Counted from the first letter of the stretch, positions 41,373-50,907 are shown. The stretch is DNA of 64,000 nucleotides from Frigoribacterium sp. Leaf8 (GCF_001421165.1 NZ_LMKB01000005.1:250287-314286), one strand, 5' to 3'. Numbers and translations are program-made. The notes: generated from the letters alone by a model not told the origin.

Positions 41373-42124
41373 CGCTCCGGGTGCTGCACGCCCTCGGACG
41401 TCCCGGCGACGTCGGGCTCGAGCTCGAGATCGACGAGGACTCGACCCCCGCCCGGATCCGCGAGCTGTACGCCCCGCCGAGCGAGACGTGGCTGCGACTC
41501 AACCTGATCGCGGCGGTCAGCGGTGACGCCGCGGGGTCCGACGGCACCTCCGAGACGCTGAGCAACGCCACCGACCGCACGATCCTGGCCGCCATCCGCT
41601 CGCTCGCCGACGGTGTCCTCGTCGGTGCGGCGAGCGTGCGCGCCGAGGGCTACCGGGTGCCGAAGTCCTCGCGACTCGTCGTCGTCACGGCGTCGGGCGA
41701 CCTCTCCGGCCACCGGATGGACCCGGCCGAAGCCGAGCGGGTCGTCGTGGTCTGCCCCGAATCCGCGCGGGCACGGGTCCGCGAGACCCTCGGTGAGGCG
41801 ATCTGGGCGGCCGCCCGCGTGTTGTCGGCGACCGACGACGGCGGCCGGTTGGAGCCCGCCGCGATCCTCCGGTGCCTGCGCGAGCAGCGCCTCCGTTCGC
41901 TCGTCTGCGAGGGCGGCCCCTCGCTCGCCGGGCAGTTCCTCCGGGACGGCCTCGTCGACGAGCTGTGCCTGTCGACTTCGCCGGTCGTGATCGGCAGCGG
42001 CCTGCCCGTCTTCGGTCGCGAACGTTTCGACCCGGCGTCGCTCGTGCTCGGCCAACTGCTGGTCGACGAGCAGAGCACGCTCTACGCGCGGTGGTCGGTG
42101 GACGGTGGACCCGCGAGTCGCTGA
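41369..42124 (+). CDS. RibD C-terminal-domain (dihydrofolate reductase-like) reductase
   Basis: 251 residues of the RibD_C/DHFR-like fold: WLRLNLIAAVSGDAAGSDGTSETLSNATDRTIL, ADGVLVGAASVRAEGY, the glycine-rich LVCEGGPSLAGQFLRDGLVDELCL and SGLPVFGR. No deaminase domain, so it is a stand-alone reductase that probably uses NADPH; the substrate may be a pyrimidine or pterin-like compound but cannot be named. The GTG overlaps the SufE-like stop by four bases. The 3' end overlaps the convergent hydrolase gene by 43 bases. Confidence 0.85.
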   Translation: MTLRVLHALGRPGDVGLELEIDEDSTPARIRELYAPPSETWLRLNLIAAVSGDAAGSDGTSETLSNATDRTILAAIRSLADGVLVGAASVRAEGYRVPKSSRLVVVTASGDLSGHRMDPAEAERVVVVCPESARARVRETLGEAIWAAARVLSATDDGGRLEPAAILRCLREQRLRSLVCEGGPSLAGQFLRDGLVDELCLSTSPVVIGSGLPVFGRERFDPASLVLGQLLVDEQSTLYARWSVDGGPASR

Positions 42125-43326
42125 CGGTCGAGCCATCGACCGATCGCCCCCTCGAACCGCTCGGGGTCGAGGTTCCAGAGCTTGGTGTGCCGGGCGACGT
42201 CGAACACCTCGAAGGTCACGATGTCGGGCCGGGCCTCGGCCAGCGCGTGTGAGGCGGTGGACGGCACGAAGCCGTCGTCGTCGCTGTGCAGCACCAGCAC
42301 CGGGAGGTCGAGCTCGCACGCGCGTGAGACGAGGTCGAGCCGGTCGAAGTCGATGGGCTCGGCGCGGCCGGCCAGCCGGCAGAGCAGGGGCGACCCCAGG
42401 AGGCGCAGCACCAGACCCTGGACGATCCCCGGCACCCGCATGGCCGCGCCCTGGTAGGCGAGCGTCGTCCGCCAGTCGACGACGGGCGACTCGAGCACGA
42501 GACCCGAGACGGCGCCGCGCAGGGTGGAGCGGGTGGCGGCCTGCAACACCAGCGCCCCACCCATGGACCAGCCCATCAGCACGACGGACGTCGCCCCGTG
42601 GTCGAGGGCGAACCGGATCGCCGCCTCGACGTCGCGCCACTCGGAGTCGCCCAGGGCGTAACGGCCGTCGGGCGAACGGGGCGCCTCGCCGTCGTTGCGG
42701 TACGACACGAGGAGCGAGGTGAAGCCCTCTCGCCGGAAGACCGGTGCCGCACGGATCGTCTCGGCGCGCGTCACCCCGCGACCGTGCACCCCGATCATCC
42801 ACGGGCCGTCGAGCCCGCCCTCGGCGGGGACCAGCCAGGCGGGCGCCGGACCGACCTCGGTCTTGACCACGACCTCGTCGGCCGTGAGGCCCGCGTCGTG
42901 CGGCGTCGGGTACAGCCAGCCGCCGATGCGACCCCGGTGGGCGCGCCGCAGGCCGGATGCCTCGACTCCTTCGACGCCCCCGGCGCCGTCCCCGTGTTCG
43001 ACCCGACGTTCGACGTGCCGGCCGTCGTCGTGCACCACCTCACCGATGCGGGCGTGCCCTCGGCCCCGGTCGTACCAGAAGCTGTAGCGACCGGGGAGGC
43101 GCGTGTCGGGCGTCGAACGCAGGGTGATCGTCCCGGCGACGGCGTCGTGGGCCTCGATGCGCACGTCGTCGCGTCGCCTCCGGGCAGGGGTGACGATCTT
43201 CCGGGCGATGGCGACGATCCCCGAGACGAGGGCTGCGGACGACACCACCATGGTGCCCCCGACCGCGATCGAGACGACGGCGAGCGGGCCGACGCCCCGT
43301 CGACCGGTGGATGCGGGGCGGTTCAC
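42082..43326 (-). CDS. Membrane-anchored alpha/beta hydrolase
   Basis: 414 residues. An N-terminal membrane segment (VVSIAVGGTMVVSSAALVSGIVAIA, about 15-40) is followed by a beta-rich domain and an alpha/beta hydrolase domain with HG in MIGVHGRGV, the nucleophile elbow MGWSMGGALV, the acid in VLHSDDDGFVP and the His in VARHTKLW. The substrate is unknown. It stands alone on the minus strand and overlaps the convergent reductase gene at its 3' end. Confidence 0.85.
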   Translation of the reverse strand: MNRPASTGRRGVGPLAVVSIAVGGTMVVSSAALVSGIVAIARKIVTPARRRRDDVRIEAHDAVAGTITLRSTPDTRLPGRYSFWYDRGRGHARIGEVVHDDGRHVERRVEHGDGAGGVEGVEASGLRRAHRGRIGGWLYPTPHDAGLTADEVVVKTEVGPAPAWLVPAEGGLDGPWMIGVHGRGVTRAETIRAAPVFRREGFTSLLVSYRNDGEAPRSPDGRYALGDSEWRDVEAAIRFALDHGATSVVLMGWSMGGALVLQAATRSTLRGAVSGLVLESPVVDWRTTLAYQGAAMRVPGIVQGLVLRLLGSPLLCRLAGRAEPIDFDRLDLVSRACELDLPVLVLHSDDDGFVPSTASHALAEARPDIVTFEVFDVARHTKLWNLDPERFEGAIGRWLDRQRLAGPPSTDHRA

Positions 43327-43423
43327 GGGCGGCTCCTCGGACGGCGTGAGATGGAGCGGGGAGACCTGTGGATCTGCTGAGCCGGGCGCGGCGTGCCGCG
43401 GGGGTCGCCCTCGGGATCGACCC

Positions 43424-43429
43424 TAGTCT
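43424..43429 (+). promoter_or_regulatory. -10 box (TAGTCT) for a leaderless DUF3000 gene
   Basis: TAGTCT followed by six bases and then the GTG start. This spacing leaves no room for a ribosome-binding site and is typical of leaderless actinobacterial genes. Confidence 0.55.
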
Positions 43430-43435
43430 TCCAAG

Positions 43436-44032
43436 GTGTCCGAGATCCCCCCGACGTCGACCCGCCCGCCCGCGTTCGCCGCGGCCGTCGAGTCCGTCCA
43501 CCGTGCCGCCGCGCGGGACGCCCTCACCGTGACCGAGATCCCCGCTCCGAACGGCCTCGCGCCCCACGCCCTGGCCCTCGCCGGGGACGTCATCGGCGCG
43601 TCCGGTCGCCCGGACCCCGACCTCGGCACCGGACGCTTCGTGCTGCTCTACGACGACGACGAACCCGAGGCGTGGGGCGGACCCTTCCGGGTCGTCAGCT
43701 TCGCGCAGGCGCCCCTCGAGACCGAGATCGCCCTCGATCCGTTCGTGGCCGACGTCGCGTGGTCCTGGCTCGTCGACAGCCTCGACGCCCGCGGTGCCGT
43801 CTACGACCGGGCATCGGGCACCGCCACCAAGATCCTCTCGACCGGATACGGTGAGCTGGCCAACCACGGTGACGGGGCCCAGCTCGAACTCCGGGCGTCC
43901 TGGAGCCCCGCCACCACCGACCTGGCCCCGCACATCGAGGCCTGGAGCGAGCTGATCTGCACGCTCGCCGGCCTGCCCCCGACCGTCGAGGGCGTCACCC
44001 TCCTCGCCTCGAGGCGGGTCGGACGAGACTGA
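43436..44032 (+). CDS. DUF3000 domain protein
   Basis: 198-residue cytoplasmic protein of the actinobacterial DUF3000 family; function unknown. Family segments include FAAAVESVHRAAAR, IPAPNGLAPHALALAGDV, GRFVLLYDDDEPEAWGGPFRVVSFAQAPLETEIALDPFVADVAWSWLVDSL and LRASWSP. The gene is next to the RNase D-like gene, a frequent actinobacterial pairing. It probably begins without a leader at the GTG. Confidence 0.9.
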   Translation: MSEIPPTSTRPPAFAAAVESVHRAAARDALTVTEIPAPNGLAPHALALAGDVIGASGRPDPDLGTGRFVLLYDDDEPEAWGGPFRVVSFAQAPLETEIALDPFVADVAWSWLVDSLDARGAVYDRASGTATKILSTGYGELANHGDGAQLELRASWSPATTDLAPHIEAWSELICTLAGLPPTVEGVTLLASRRVGRD

Positions 44033-44075
44033 ACCACCGGAACAGAACAGCGCCCCCGGAGAGAACAGCGGAGAC

Positions 44076-45410
44076 ATGACCACAGCGACACCAGACGAGG
44101 CCGCACCAGACGCGGCGGCGGCCGACGCGGCAGCACCCCACGGCTCCGAGCCGCGCGACACCCGCCCCCGGGTCTCCGTCCGACCCGTCGTCGAGACCGC
44201 CGACTCGCAGCACGGCGAGGTGACCGTCATCGACGACCGCGAGGGGTACCTGGCCGCCGTCGAGGCGATCCGCGCCGGGACCGGGCCGGTCTCGATCGAC
44301 GCCGAGCGCGCCTCCGGCTATCGCTACTCGCAGCGGGCCTACCTCATCCAGGTGTTCCGACGCGGCTCGGGGGTGTTCCTCCTCGACCCACCCGCCATCG
44401 GCTCGTTCGCCGAACTGCAAGCCGTCATCGGCGACGAGGAGTGGGTGCTCCACGCCGCCAGCCAGGACCTCGCGTGCCTGCGCGAGGTCGGCCTCGATCC
44501 GAGCCGCATCTTCGACACCGAACTGGGTGCGCGCCTCGCCGGGCTCCCCAAGGTCGGGCTCGGTGCCGTCGTCGAACAGCTCCTGGGCGTCCACCTCGCG
44601 AAAGAACACAGTGCCGCCGACTGGTCGACGCGACCTTTGCCGCAGAGCTGGCTCGTCTACGCGGCTCTCGACGTCGAGCTGCTCGTCGACCTCCGGGACG
44701 CCATGGAGGCGGTCCTCGCGGACGCGGGCAAGCTCGAGATCGCGCGCCAGGAGTTCGACGCGACCCTGAGGCGGGAGGCAAAGCCCGCGAAGGTCGACCC
44801 GTGGCGTCGACTGACCGGGCTGCACAGCCTGCGCGGGTCCCGGTCCCTCGCCGTGGCTCGTGAACTCTGGCAGGCGCGGGACGACTACGCGCGCGAGATC
44901 GACACGGCCCCGGGCCGTCTCGTCCCGGACTCCTCGCTCCTGGCCGCCACGAAGGCGATGCCCACCGACAAACGGTCCCTCGCCGGCATCAAGGAGTTCG
45001 TCGGCCGAGCCAGTCGCAGTGAGCTGGACCGCTGGTTCGCGGCGATCGAACGCGGCCGTGAGACGACGGACCTGCCCTCGCACCGGGGGCCGGCGAGCGA
45101 CACCCTCCCCCCGCCCCGATCGTGGGCGGACAAGAACCCGCTGGCCGACGCGCGCTACAAGGCCGTCCGCCCCAAGGTGACCGAGATCGCCGAGGGGCTC
45201 GACCTGCCGGTCGAGAACCTGCTCACACCCGAGACCCTGCGCCGGCTGGCCTGGGACCCGCCCATCCCCTTCGACGCACCGACCATCGCGGCCGCACTCG
45301 TCGAGCTCGGTGCGCGGACCTGGCAGGTCGAGGCCGTGGCCGAGGCGGTCGCCGAGGCCTTTGTCGACGCCCACCAAGAGCCCGAGGCGACGGGCGACGG
45401 CGCTTCGTAG
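44076..45410 (+). CDS. RNase D-like 3'-5' exonuclease with HRDC domain
   Basis: 444 residues. A disordered Ala/Asp-rich N-terminus of ~40 residues, then a DEDD exonuclease domain with SIDAERASGYRYS (Asp, Glu), LHAASQDLACLREVG (Asp) and YAALDVELLVDL (Asp), and an HRDC domain around LRGSRSLAVARELWQARDDYAREIDTAPGRLVPD. It probably trims tRNA or other stable RNA. GGAGA lies before the ATG. It is followed by the fadAB pair after 73 bases. Confidence 0.92.
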   Translation: MTTATPDEAAPDAAAADAAAPHGSEPRDTRPRVSVRPVVETADSQHGEVTVIDDREGYLAAVEAIRAGTGPVSIDAERASGYRYSQRAYLIQVFRRGSGVFLLDPPAIGSFAELQAVIGDEEWVLHAASQDLACLREVGLDPSRIFDTELGARLAGLPKVGLGAVVEQLLGVHLAKEHSAADWSTRPLPQSWLVYAALDVELLVDLRDAMEAVLADAGKLEIARQEFDATLRREAKPAKVDPWRRLTGLHSLRGSRSLAVARELWQARDDYAREIDTAPGRLVPDSSLLAATKAMPTDKRSLAGIKEFVGRASRSELDRWFAAIERGRETTDLPSHRGPASDTLPPPRSWADKNPLADARYKAVRPKVTEIAEGLDLPVENLLTPETLRRLAWDPPIPFDAPTIAAALVELGARTWQVEAVAEAVAEAFVDAHQEPEATGDGAS

Positions 45411-45453
45411 GATTGCTCGAACGATTCTCGGGCCCCCGGCGTCGTCCCTAAGA

Positions 45454-45470
45454 TCAGGACCAGATCCTGA
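45454..45470 (+). promoter_or_regulatory. fadA: Inverted repeat at the fadA promoter, possible operator
   Basis: TCAGGA, five bases, TCCTGA: a perfect inverted repeat directly after a -10-like TAAGAT (45450-45455), 14 bases before the GTG start. The position suits a repressor site. Confidence 0.5.
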
Positions 45471-45483
45471 CACTGGAGGCACT

Positions 45484-46689
45484 GTGGCCGAGAGCAACGA
45501 TGTCGTGTTCGTCGACGGGGTACGCACCCCATTCGGTCGGGCCGGCGACAAAGGCATGTACTGGCAGACCCGCGCCGACGACCTGGTCGTCAAAGCGATG
45601 AAGGGTCTGCTCGAACGCAACCCGTCCCTGCCGCCCGAACGCATCGACGACGTCGCCATCGCGGCGACCACTCAACAGGGCGATCAAGGCCTCACCCTCG
45701 GACGCACGACGGCGCTCCTCGCGGGTCTCCCCCAGTCCGTGCCCGGGTACGCCATCGACCGGATGTGTGCCGGCGCCATGACGAGCGTGACGAGCGTCGC
45801 CGGCGGCATCGCCTTCGGCGCGTACGACGTCGCCCTCGCCGGCGGAGTCGAGCACATGGGGCGTCACCCCATGGGGTTCGCCGCCGACCCCAATCCGCGC
45901 TTCGCCGCCGAGAAGCTCGTCAGCGGCGAGGCCCTGAACATGGGCAACACCGCGGAGCGCATCCACGACCGGTTCCCCCAGCTCACGAAGGAGCGCTCCG
46001 ACCGGTACGCCCTGCGATCGCAACAGAAGCTCGCAGCGGCCTACGACGCCGGCCAGATCCAACCCGACCTCGTCCCGGTGGCCATCAAGACGGACCAGGG
46101 CTGGGGGCTCGCCACCCGAGACGAGGCGCCTCGACCCGAGACCACGATGGAGGGTCTTGCCGGGCTGCGCACTCCCTTCCGGCCGCACGGCCGCGTCACG
46201 GCGGGCAACTCGTCGGGTCTCAACGACGGGGCGACGGTCAGCCTGATGGCGTCGGGTGCCGCCGCGAAGGAATTCGGGCTCACCCCCAAGATGCGTCTCG
46301 TCAGCTTCGCCTTCGCCGGCGTCGAGCCCGAGATCATGGGCATCGGTCCCGTGCCGTCCACCGAGAAGGCCCTCCGCAAGGCGGGGCTGTCGATCGACGA
46401 CATCGGCCTCTTCGAACTGAACGAGGCGTTCGCGGTGCAGGTCCTCTCCCTGCTCGACCACTTCGGCATCGACGACGACGACCCGCGCGTGAACCCCTGG
46501 GGCGGGGCCATCGCCGTCGGTCACCCCCTCGCGTCCTCGGGCGTGAGGCTGATGATCCAGCTCGCCCGCCAGTTCGAGCAGCACCCCGAGGTGCGGTACG
46601 GCCTCACGGCCATGTGCATCGGCCTCGGTCAGGGCGGCAGCGTCATCTGGGAGAACCCCCACTACTCGAAGAAGGCGGCACGCGCATGA
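45484..46689 (+). CDS. fadA: Acetyl-CoA C-acyltransferase (3-ketoacyl-CoA thiolase)
   Basis: Last step of fatty-acid beta-oxidation. 401 residues: FVDGVRTPFGRAGD, the acylated Cys95 in IDRMCAGAMTSV, VAGGVEHMG-type segment (LAGGVEHMGRHPM), NEAFAVQ, the active His in VGHPLASSG and the second Cys in AMCIGLGQGGS. The GTG start has TGGAGG upstream. Its stop overlaps the fadB start by four bases, as in the two-subunit trifunctional complex. Confidence 0.95.
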   Translation: MAESNDVVFVDGVRTPFGRAGDKGMYWQTRADDLVVKAMKGLLERNPSLPPERIDDVAIAATTQQGDQGLTLGRTTALLAGLPQSVPGYAIDRMCAGAMTSVTSVAGGIAFGAYDVALAGGVEHMGRHPMGFAADPNPRFAAEKLVSGEALNMGNTAERIHDRFPQLTKERSDRYALRSQQKLAAAYDAGQIQPDLVPVAIKTDQGWGLATRDEAPRPETTMEGLAGLRTPFRPHGRVTAGNSSGLNDGATVSLMASGAAAKEFGLTPKMRLVSFAFAGVEPEIMGIGPVPSTEKALRKAGLSIDDIGLFELNEAFAVQVLSLLDHFGIDDDDPRVNPWGGAIAVGHPLASSGVRLMIQLARQFEQHPEVRYGLTAMCIGLGQGGSVIWENPHYSKKAARA

Positions 46690-48809
46690 GCACGGCGACC
46701 GAACAACTGACCGAGCTGTCGGCCGACGAGGTCGTCACGCACTCTTACGTCCGCGACGTGCCGTTGCCCTCTGGCGGCGTCCTGGCCCTCATCACCCTCG
46801 ACAACGGCCGCGACCACACCCGGCCGAGCACGCTGGGGCCCGCGACGCTGCACGAGTTCGGCGCGACCCTCGACGCCGTCCGCAGCCGCGCCTCCTCGGG
46901 TGAGATCGCGGCGATCGCCGTCACGGGCAAGCCGTACTTCCTGGCGGCGGGTGCCGACCTCAGCAAGGTGAGCGCTATCCCCAGCCGCGAGGTCGCCCGC
47001 GAGCTCGCCCGGCTCGGCCACGCCGTGCTCGGCAAGCTGCACGACGCCCCGGTGCCCACGTTCGTCTTCGTCAACGGGCTCGCCCTGGGCGGTGGCGTCG
47101 AGATCGGGCTGCACGCCGACTACCGCACGGTCGACTCGTCGGCCGCCGCCATCGCCCTGCCGGAGGTCTTCCTCGGCATCATCCCCGGGTGGGGTGGCGC
47201 CTGGTTGTTGCCGAACCTGATCGGCATCGAGAACGCCCTCAAGGTCGTCATCGAGAACCCCCTGAAGAACAACCGCACCCTGAAGCCCGCCCAGGCGCTC
47301 GAACTCGGCATCGTCGACGCGATGTTCGGCCCCGCGTCCTTCCTCGAGGACAGCATCCGGTGGGCCGACGGGGTGCTGACCGGCCGCGTCACCGTCAAGC
47401 GTCCTAACGTCCCGGGCAGGCTCGAGCGTGCCGTCAAGTGGGACGTCGCGATCTCCGTGGCGCGCAAGTCGCTCGAGTCGAAGATCGGCACCGTCGCGAA
47501 GTCGCCCTACGCCGCCCTCGACCTGCTGAAGGCCGCGAAGAACACCGACCGGACGACCGGCTTCGCGGCCGAGGACGAAGCGCTGGCCGACCTCGTGGCA
47601 GGCGACCAGTTCCACGCCAGCATGTACGCCTTCGATCTCGTCCAGAAGCGGGCCAAGAAGCCCGCCGGTGCGCCCTCCCCCGACCTCGCCCGAAAGATCG
47701 GCAAGGTGGGCATCGTCGGCGCCGGACTCATGGCGAGCCAGTTCGCGCTGCTCTTCGTGCGCCGTCTGCGCGTCCCGGTCGTCATCACCGACCTCGACCA
47801 GGCTCGGGTCGACGCGGCACTCGCCCGCATCAGAGGCGAGATCGACGAGTTGCAGGGCGGGGGCAGGATCTCGCGGGACGAGTCCAACCGCCTCAAGGCG
47901 CTCATCACGGGCACGACCGATCTCGCCGACTTCGCCGACGCCGACTGGGTCATCGAGGCCGTGTTCGAAGAGCTGTCGGTCAAGCAGGAGGTGTTCGCGA
48001 ACGTCGAGGCCGTCGTCTCGGACACCACGGTGCTGGCGACCAACACGTCGTCGCTCAGTGTCGAGCAGATCGGGGCGCGCCTCGCTCATCCCGAGCGACT
48101 GGTCGGATTCCACTTCTTCAACCCGGTCGCGGTGATGCCCCTCGTCGAGGTCGTCAAGACCCCGGCGACCGACGACGAGACGCTGAGCACGGCGATGGTG
48201 ACGGCGAAGGCCCTGCGGAAGAACGCCGTCATCACGGCCGACACCCCGGGGTTCGTGGTCAACCGCATCTTGGCCAAGCTGCTGGGCGAGGCCATGCACG
48301 CCGTCGAGACGGGGACGCCGTTCGAGGTCGTCGATCGGGCGACGGCGCCGTTCGGCCTCCCGATGACGCCGTTCGAGTTGCTCGAGCTGGTGGGACTGAC
48401 CGTCGGGGCGCACGTCCTGGACACCCACCATGCCGCCTTCCCCGACCGGTTCTTCGCCAGTGACGGACTGCACCGCCTGGCCGAGCACGGCACGATCTTC
48501 GAACGCGACTCGAAGGGCCGTCGCAAGGGATTCGACAAGAAGGCCGTCGCCCTCGCCGCCGGACCGGGAACGGCCCTGACCGACGACGAGTTGCGCGTCC
48601 GCATCGAGGACGGTCTCGCCGACGAGGTCGGGCGCATGCTCGACGACCACGTCGTGGCCGCGGCCGAGGACGTCGACCTCTGCCTGATCCTCGGCGCCGG
48701 GTACCCGTTCCAGATGGGCGGGGTCACGCCGTACCTCGACCGGGTCGGTGCCTCACGTCGGGTGCGGGGACGCGACTTCCACGAACCCGCGATCCGCGGC
48801 GTCGAGTAG
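46686..48809 (+). CDS. fadB: Multifunctional enoyl-CoA hydratase / 3-hydroxyacyl-CoA dehydrogenase
   Basis: 707 residues. Enoyl-CoA hydratase domain (about 1-300): ITGKPYFLAAGADLS-like VTGKPYFLAAGADLSKV, both catalytic Glu residues in LGGGVEIGLHADYR and LPEVFLGIIPGWGG. Dehydrogenase domain (about 340-620): NAD-binding IVGAGLMASQFA, VVITDLD, LATNTSSLSV and the catalytic HFFNPV, ending with DTPGFVVNRIL and a second 3HCDH C-terminal unit. A copy of the AGGAGGCGCGG word (46886-46896) encodes Arg-Ala-Ser-Ser. A strong terminator follows. Confidence 0.95.
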   Translation: MSTATEQLTELSADEVVTHSYVRDVPLPSGGVLALITLDNGRDHTRPSTLGPATLHEFGATLDAVRSRASSGEIAAIAVTGKPYFLAAGADLSKVSAIPSREVARELARLGHAVLGKLHDAPVPTFVFVNGLALGGGVEIGLHADYRTVDSSAAAIALPEVFLGIIPGWGGAWLLPNLIGIENALKVVIENPLKNNRTLKPAQALELGIVDAMFGPASFLEDSIRWADGVLTGRVTVKRPNVPGRLERAVKWDVAISVARKSLESKIGTVAKSPYAALDLLKAAKNTDRTTGFAAEDEALADLVAGDQFHASMYAFDLVQKRAKKPAGAPSPDLARKIGKVGIVGAGLMASQFALLFVRRLRVPVVITDLDQARVDAALARIRGEIDELQGGGRISRDESNRLKALITGTTDLADFADADWVIEAVFEELSVKQEVFANVEAVVSDTTVLATNTSSLSVEQIGARLAHPERLVGFHFFNPVAVMPLVEVVKTPATDDETLSTAMVTAKALRKNAVITADTPGFVVNRILAKLLGEAMHAVETGTPFEVVDRATAPFGLPMTPFELLELVGLTVGAHVLDTHHAAFPDRFFASDGLHRLAEHGTIFERDSKGRRKGFDKKAVALAAGPGTALTDDELRVRIEDGLADEVGRMLDDHVVAAAEDVDLCLILGAGYPFQMGGVTPYLDRVGASRRVRGRDFHEPAIRGVE
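46886..46896 (-). repeat. AGGAGGCGCGG word inside fadB
   Basis: Exact copy on the strand opposite to the gene, read by the gene as Arg-Ala-Ser-Ser, as in ruvC. Confidence 0.6.
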
Positions 48810-48820
48810 ACCACCCACGC

Positions 48821-48854
48821 CGAACGCCCCGTCTCGAGAGGGACGGGGCGTTCG
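48821..48854. terminator. Terminator between convergent fadB and dxs
   Basis: Perfect 13-bp stem CGAACGCCCCGTC / GACGGGGCGTTCG with an 8-base loop, 11 bases after the fadB stop. Confidence 0.85.
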
Positions 48855-48888
48855 ACGTCTGTCGTGTGGCGTGACACCGCACCGGGGC

Positions 48889-50835
48889 TCAGTCGTGCCG
48901 GGCATCCTCGTGCCGAGACGCGGCAGCGGTCTCGTCCAGTGGCCTCGCCACCGGGATTCGGCTGCCGAGCACCTGGGCGACGACGTCGCGAGCGATGTGC
49001 TGCGGCGTGAGGCCGGCCTCGTCGAGGATCTCGGCCCGGGACCCGTGTTCGAGGAACTCGTCGGGCAGTCCCAACTCGGTCACGGCCGTGTCGACGCCTG
49101 CGCCACGGAGGTCCTGTCGCACACGGGTGCCGATCCCGCCCACCCGCACGCCGTCCTCGATCGTGATGACGAGCCGGTGGGCCGCCGCCAGCTCGATGAT
49201 GCTGGCCGGGACGGGGACGACCCATCGAGGATCGACGACCGTGGCACCGATGCCCTGGGCCTCCAGTCGTTCGGCGACCTCGAGTCCGATGCCGGCCATC
49301 GGGCCGACGCAGACGATGAGGACGTCGTCACGGCCGGTGCGTCGCAGCACCTCGACACCGTCCTCGAGTCGTTCGACGGCGTCGTGCTCGACGCCGACGG
49401 CGCCTTTCGAGAACCGGATGACGGTGGGAGCGTCGTCGACCGCCACGGCCTCCCGGAGCTCTTCGCGGAGTCGCGTCGCGTCACGAGGGGCGGCCAGACG
49501 GATGTGCGGCACGATCTGCAGGAGGGCGAGGTCCCACATTCCGTGGTGGCTCGGGCCGTCCGGTCCGGTCACACCGGCGCGGTCCAGGACGAAGGTGACA
49601 CCGGCCCGGTGGAGGGCGACGTCCATCAGCACCTGGTCGAAGGCTCGGTTCACGAAGGTGGCGTACAGCGCGACGACGGGGTGCAGTCCACCGAACGCGA
49701 GACCCGCGGCACTCGTGACCGCGTGCTGTTCGGCGATGCCGACGTCGAAGACCCGCTTCGGGAACCGTTCGGCGAGCTTGTGCAGGCCCACCGGACGCAG
49801 CATCGCCGCCGTGATGCCGACGACCTTCTCGTCGTGCTCGGCGATGTCGACGATCTCGTCGGCGAAGACCGACGTCCACGACGGCGAGGTGGCCGCCTCG
49901 AGGGGTTCGCCCGTCTCGGGGTCGATCTGCCCGACCGCGTGGAACTGGTCGGCGACGTCGGCGCGCGCCGGATCGAATCCCCGGCCCTTCTCGGTGATGG
50001 CGTGCACGATCACGGGCGCCCCGTAGTTCTTCGCCTGGAGCAGCGCTTCTTCCATGGCGACCTGGTCGTGACCGTCGACCGGCCCGATGTACTTGATGTC
50101 CAGGTTCGAGTAGAGGGCCTCGTTGTTCGTGAACCGGCTCAGGAAGCCGTGCAGACCACCCCGGACGCCGCGGTAGACCGCACGACCCGGATGTCCGAGT
50201 CGGTCGAAGACGGCCCTGCTGCCGACGTGGAGCTCGCGGTAGGCCTGGCGGGTGCGGACCGTGTTGAGGAAACGGGCCATTCCTCCGATCGTCGGGGCGT
50301 AGGACCGGCCGTTGTCGTTGACCACGATGGTGAGGCGGCGGTCGTTGTCGTCGCTGATGTTGTTCAGGGCCTCCCACGTCATGCCCCCGGTCAACGCGCC
50401 GTCGCCCACGACGGCTACCACGTGCCGATCGTCCCGGCCCGTCAGTTGGAAGGCCCGGGAGATGCCGTCGGCCCACGAGAGCGAACTCGAGGCGTGTGAG
50501 CTCTCGACGATGTCGTGCTCGGACTCGGACCGCTGAGGGTATCCGGCGAGACCGCCCCGGAGCCGGAGCCCCGAGAAGTCCTGGCGACCGGTGAGGAGCT
50601 TGTGGACGTACGACTGGTGGCCGGTGTCGAAGACGAAGGCGTCGTGCGGCGAGTGGAACACCCGGTGCATGGCCAACGTCAACTCGACGACGCCGAGGTT
50701 CGGCCCGAGGTGGCCCCCGGTCTTCGACACTTCGGTCACGAGGAACCGGCGGATGTCGGCGGCCAGTTCGACCATCTGTTCGTTCGTCAGGCGGTCGAGG
50801 TCACGAGGCCCCGTGATCGTCTGCAGCAGGCTCAT
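48889..50835 (-). CDS. dxs: 1-deoxy-D-xylulose-5-phosphate synthase
   Basis: First enzyme of the MEP isoprenoid pathway, condensing pyruvate and glyceraldehyde 3-phosphate with thiamine diphosphate. 648 residues: GGHLGPNLGVVELT, FDTGHQSYVHK, the thiamine motif VVGDGALTGGMTWEALNN, VHAITEKGRGF, FDVGIAEQHAVTSAAGLA with the catalytic Glu, and DRAGVTGPDGPSHHG. Length is normal. It follows acn in the same direction but a hairpin separates them. Confidence 0.97.
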   Translation of the reverse strand: MSLLQTITGPRDLDRLTNEQMVELAADIRRFLVTEVSKTGGHLGPNLGVVELTLAMHRVFHSPHDAFVFDTGHQSYVHKLLTGRQDFSGLRLRGGLAGYPQRSESEHDIVESSHASSSLSWADGISRAFQLTGRDDRHVVAVVGDGALTGGMTWEALNNISDDNDRRLTIVVNDNGRSYAPTIGGMARFLNTVRTRQAYRELHVGSRAVFDRLGHPGRAVYRGVRGGLHGFLSRFTNNEALYSNLDIKYIGPVDGHDQVAMEEALLQAKNYGAPVIVHAITEKGRGFDPARADVADQFHAVGQIDPETGEPLEAATSPSWTSVFADEIVDIAEHDEKVVGITAAMLRPVGLHKLAERFPKRVFDVGIAEQHAVTSAAGLAFGGLHPVVALYATFVNRAFDQVLMDVALHRAGVTFVLDRAGVTGPDGPSHHGMWDLALLQIVPHIRLAAPRDATRLREELREAVAVDDAPTVIRFSKGAVGVEHDAVERLEDGVEVLRRTGRDDVLIVCVGPMAGIGLEVAERLEAQGIGATVVDPRWVVPVPASIIELAAAHRLVITIEDGVRVGGIGTRVRQDLRGAGVDTAVTELGLPDEFLEHGSRAEILDEAGLTPQHIARDVVAQVLGSRIPVARPLDETAAASRHEDARHD

Positions 50836-50907
50836 GCTGGCCTTCCCTCTCGGCCCTCTCGGGCATCACGCAAGTCTAGGCACGCGACCGGCGAGAACGC
50901 CGTGCGA

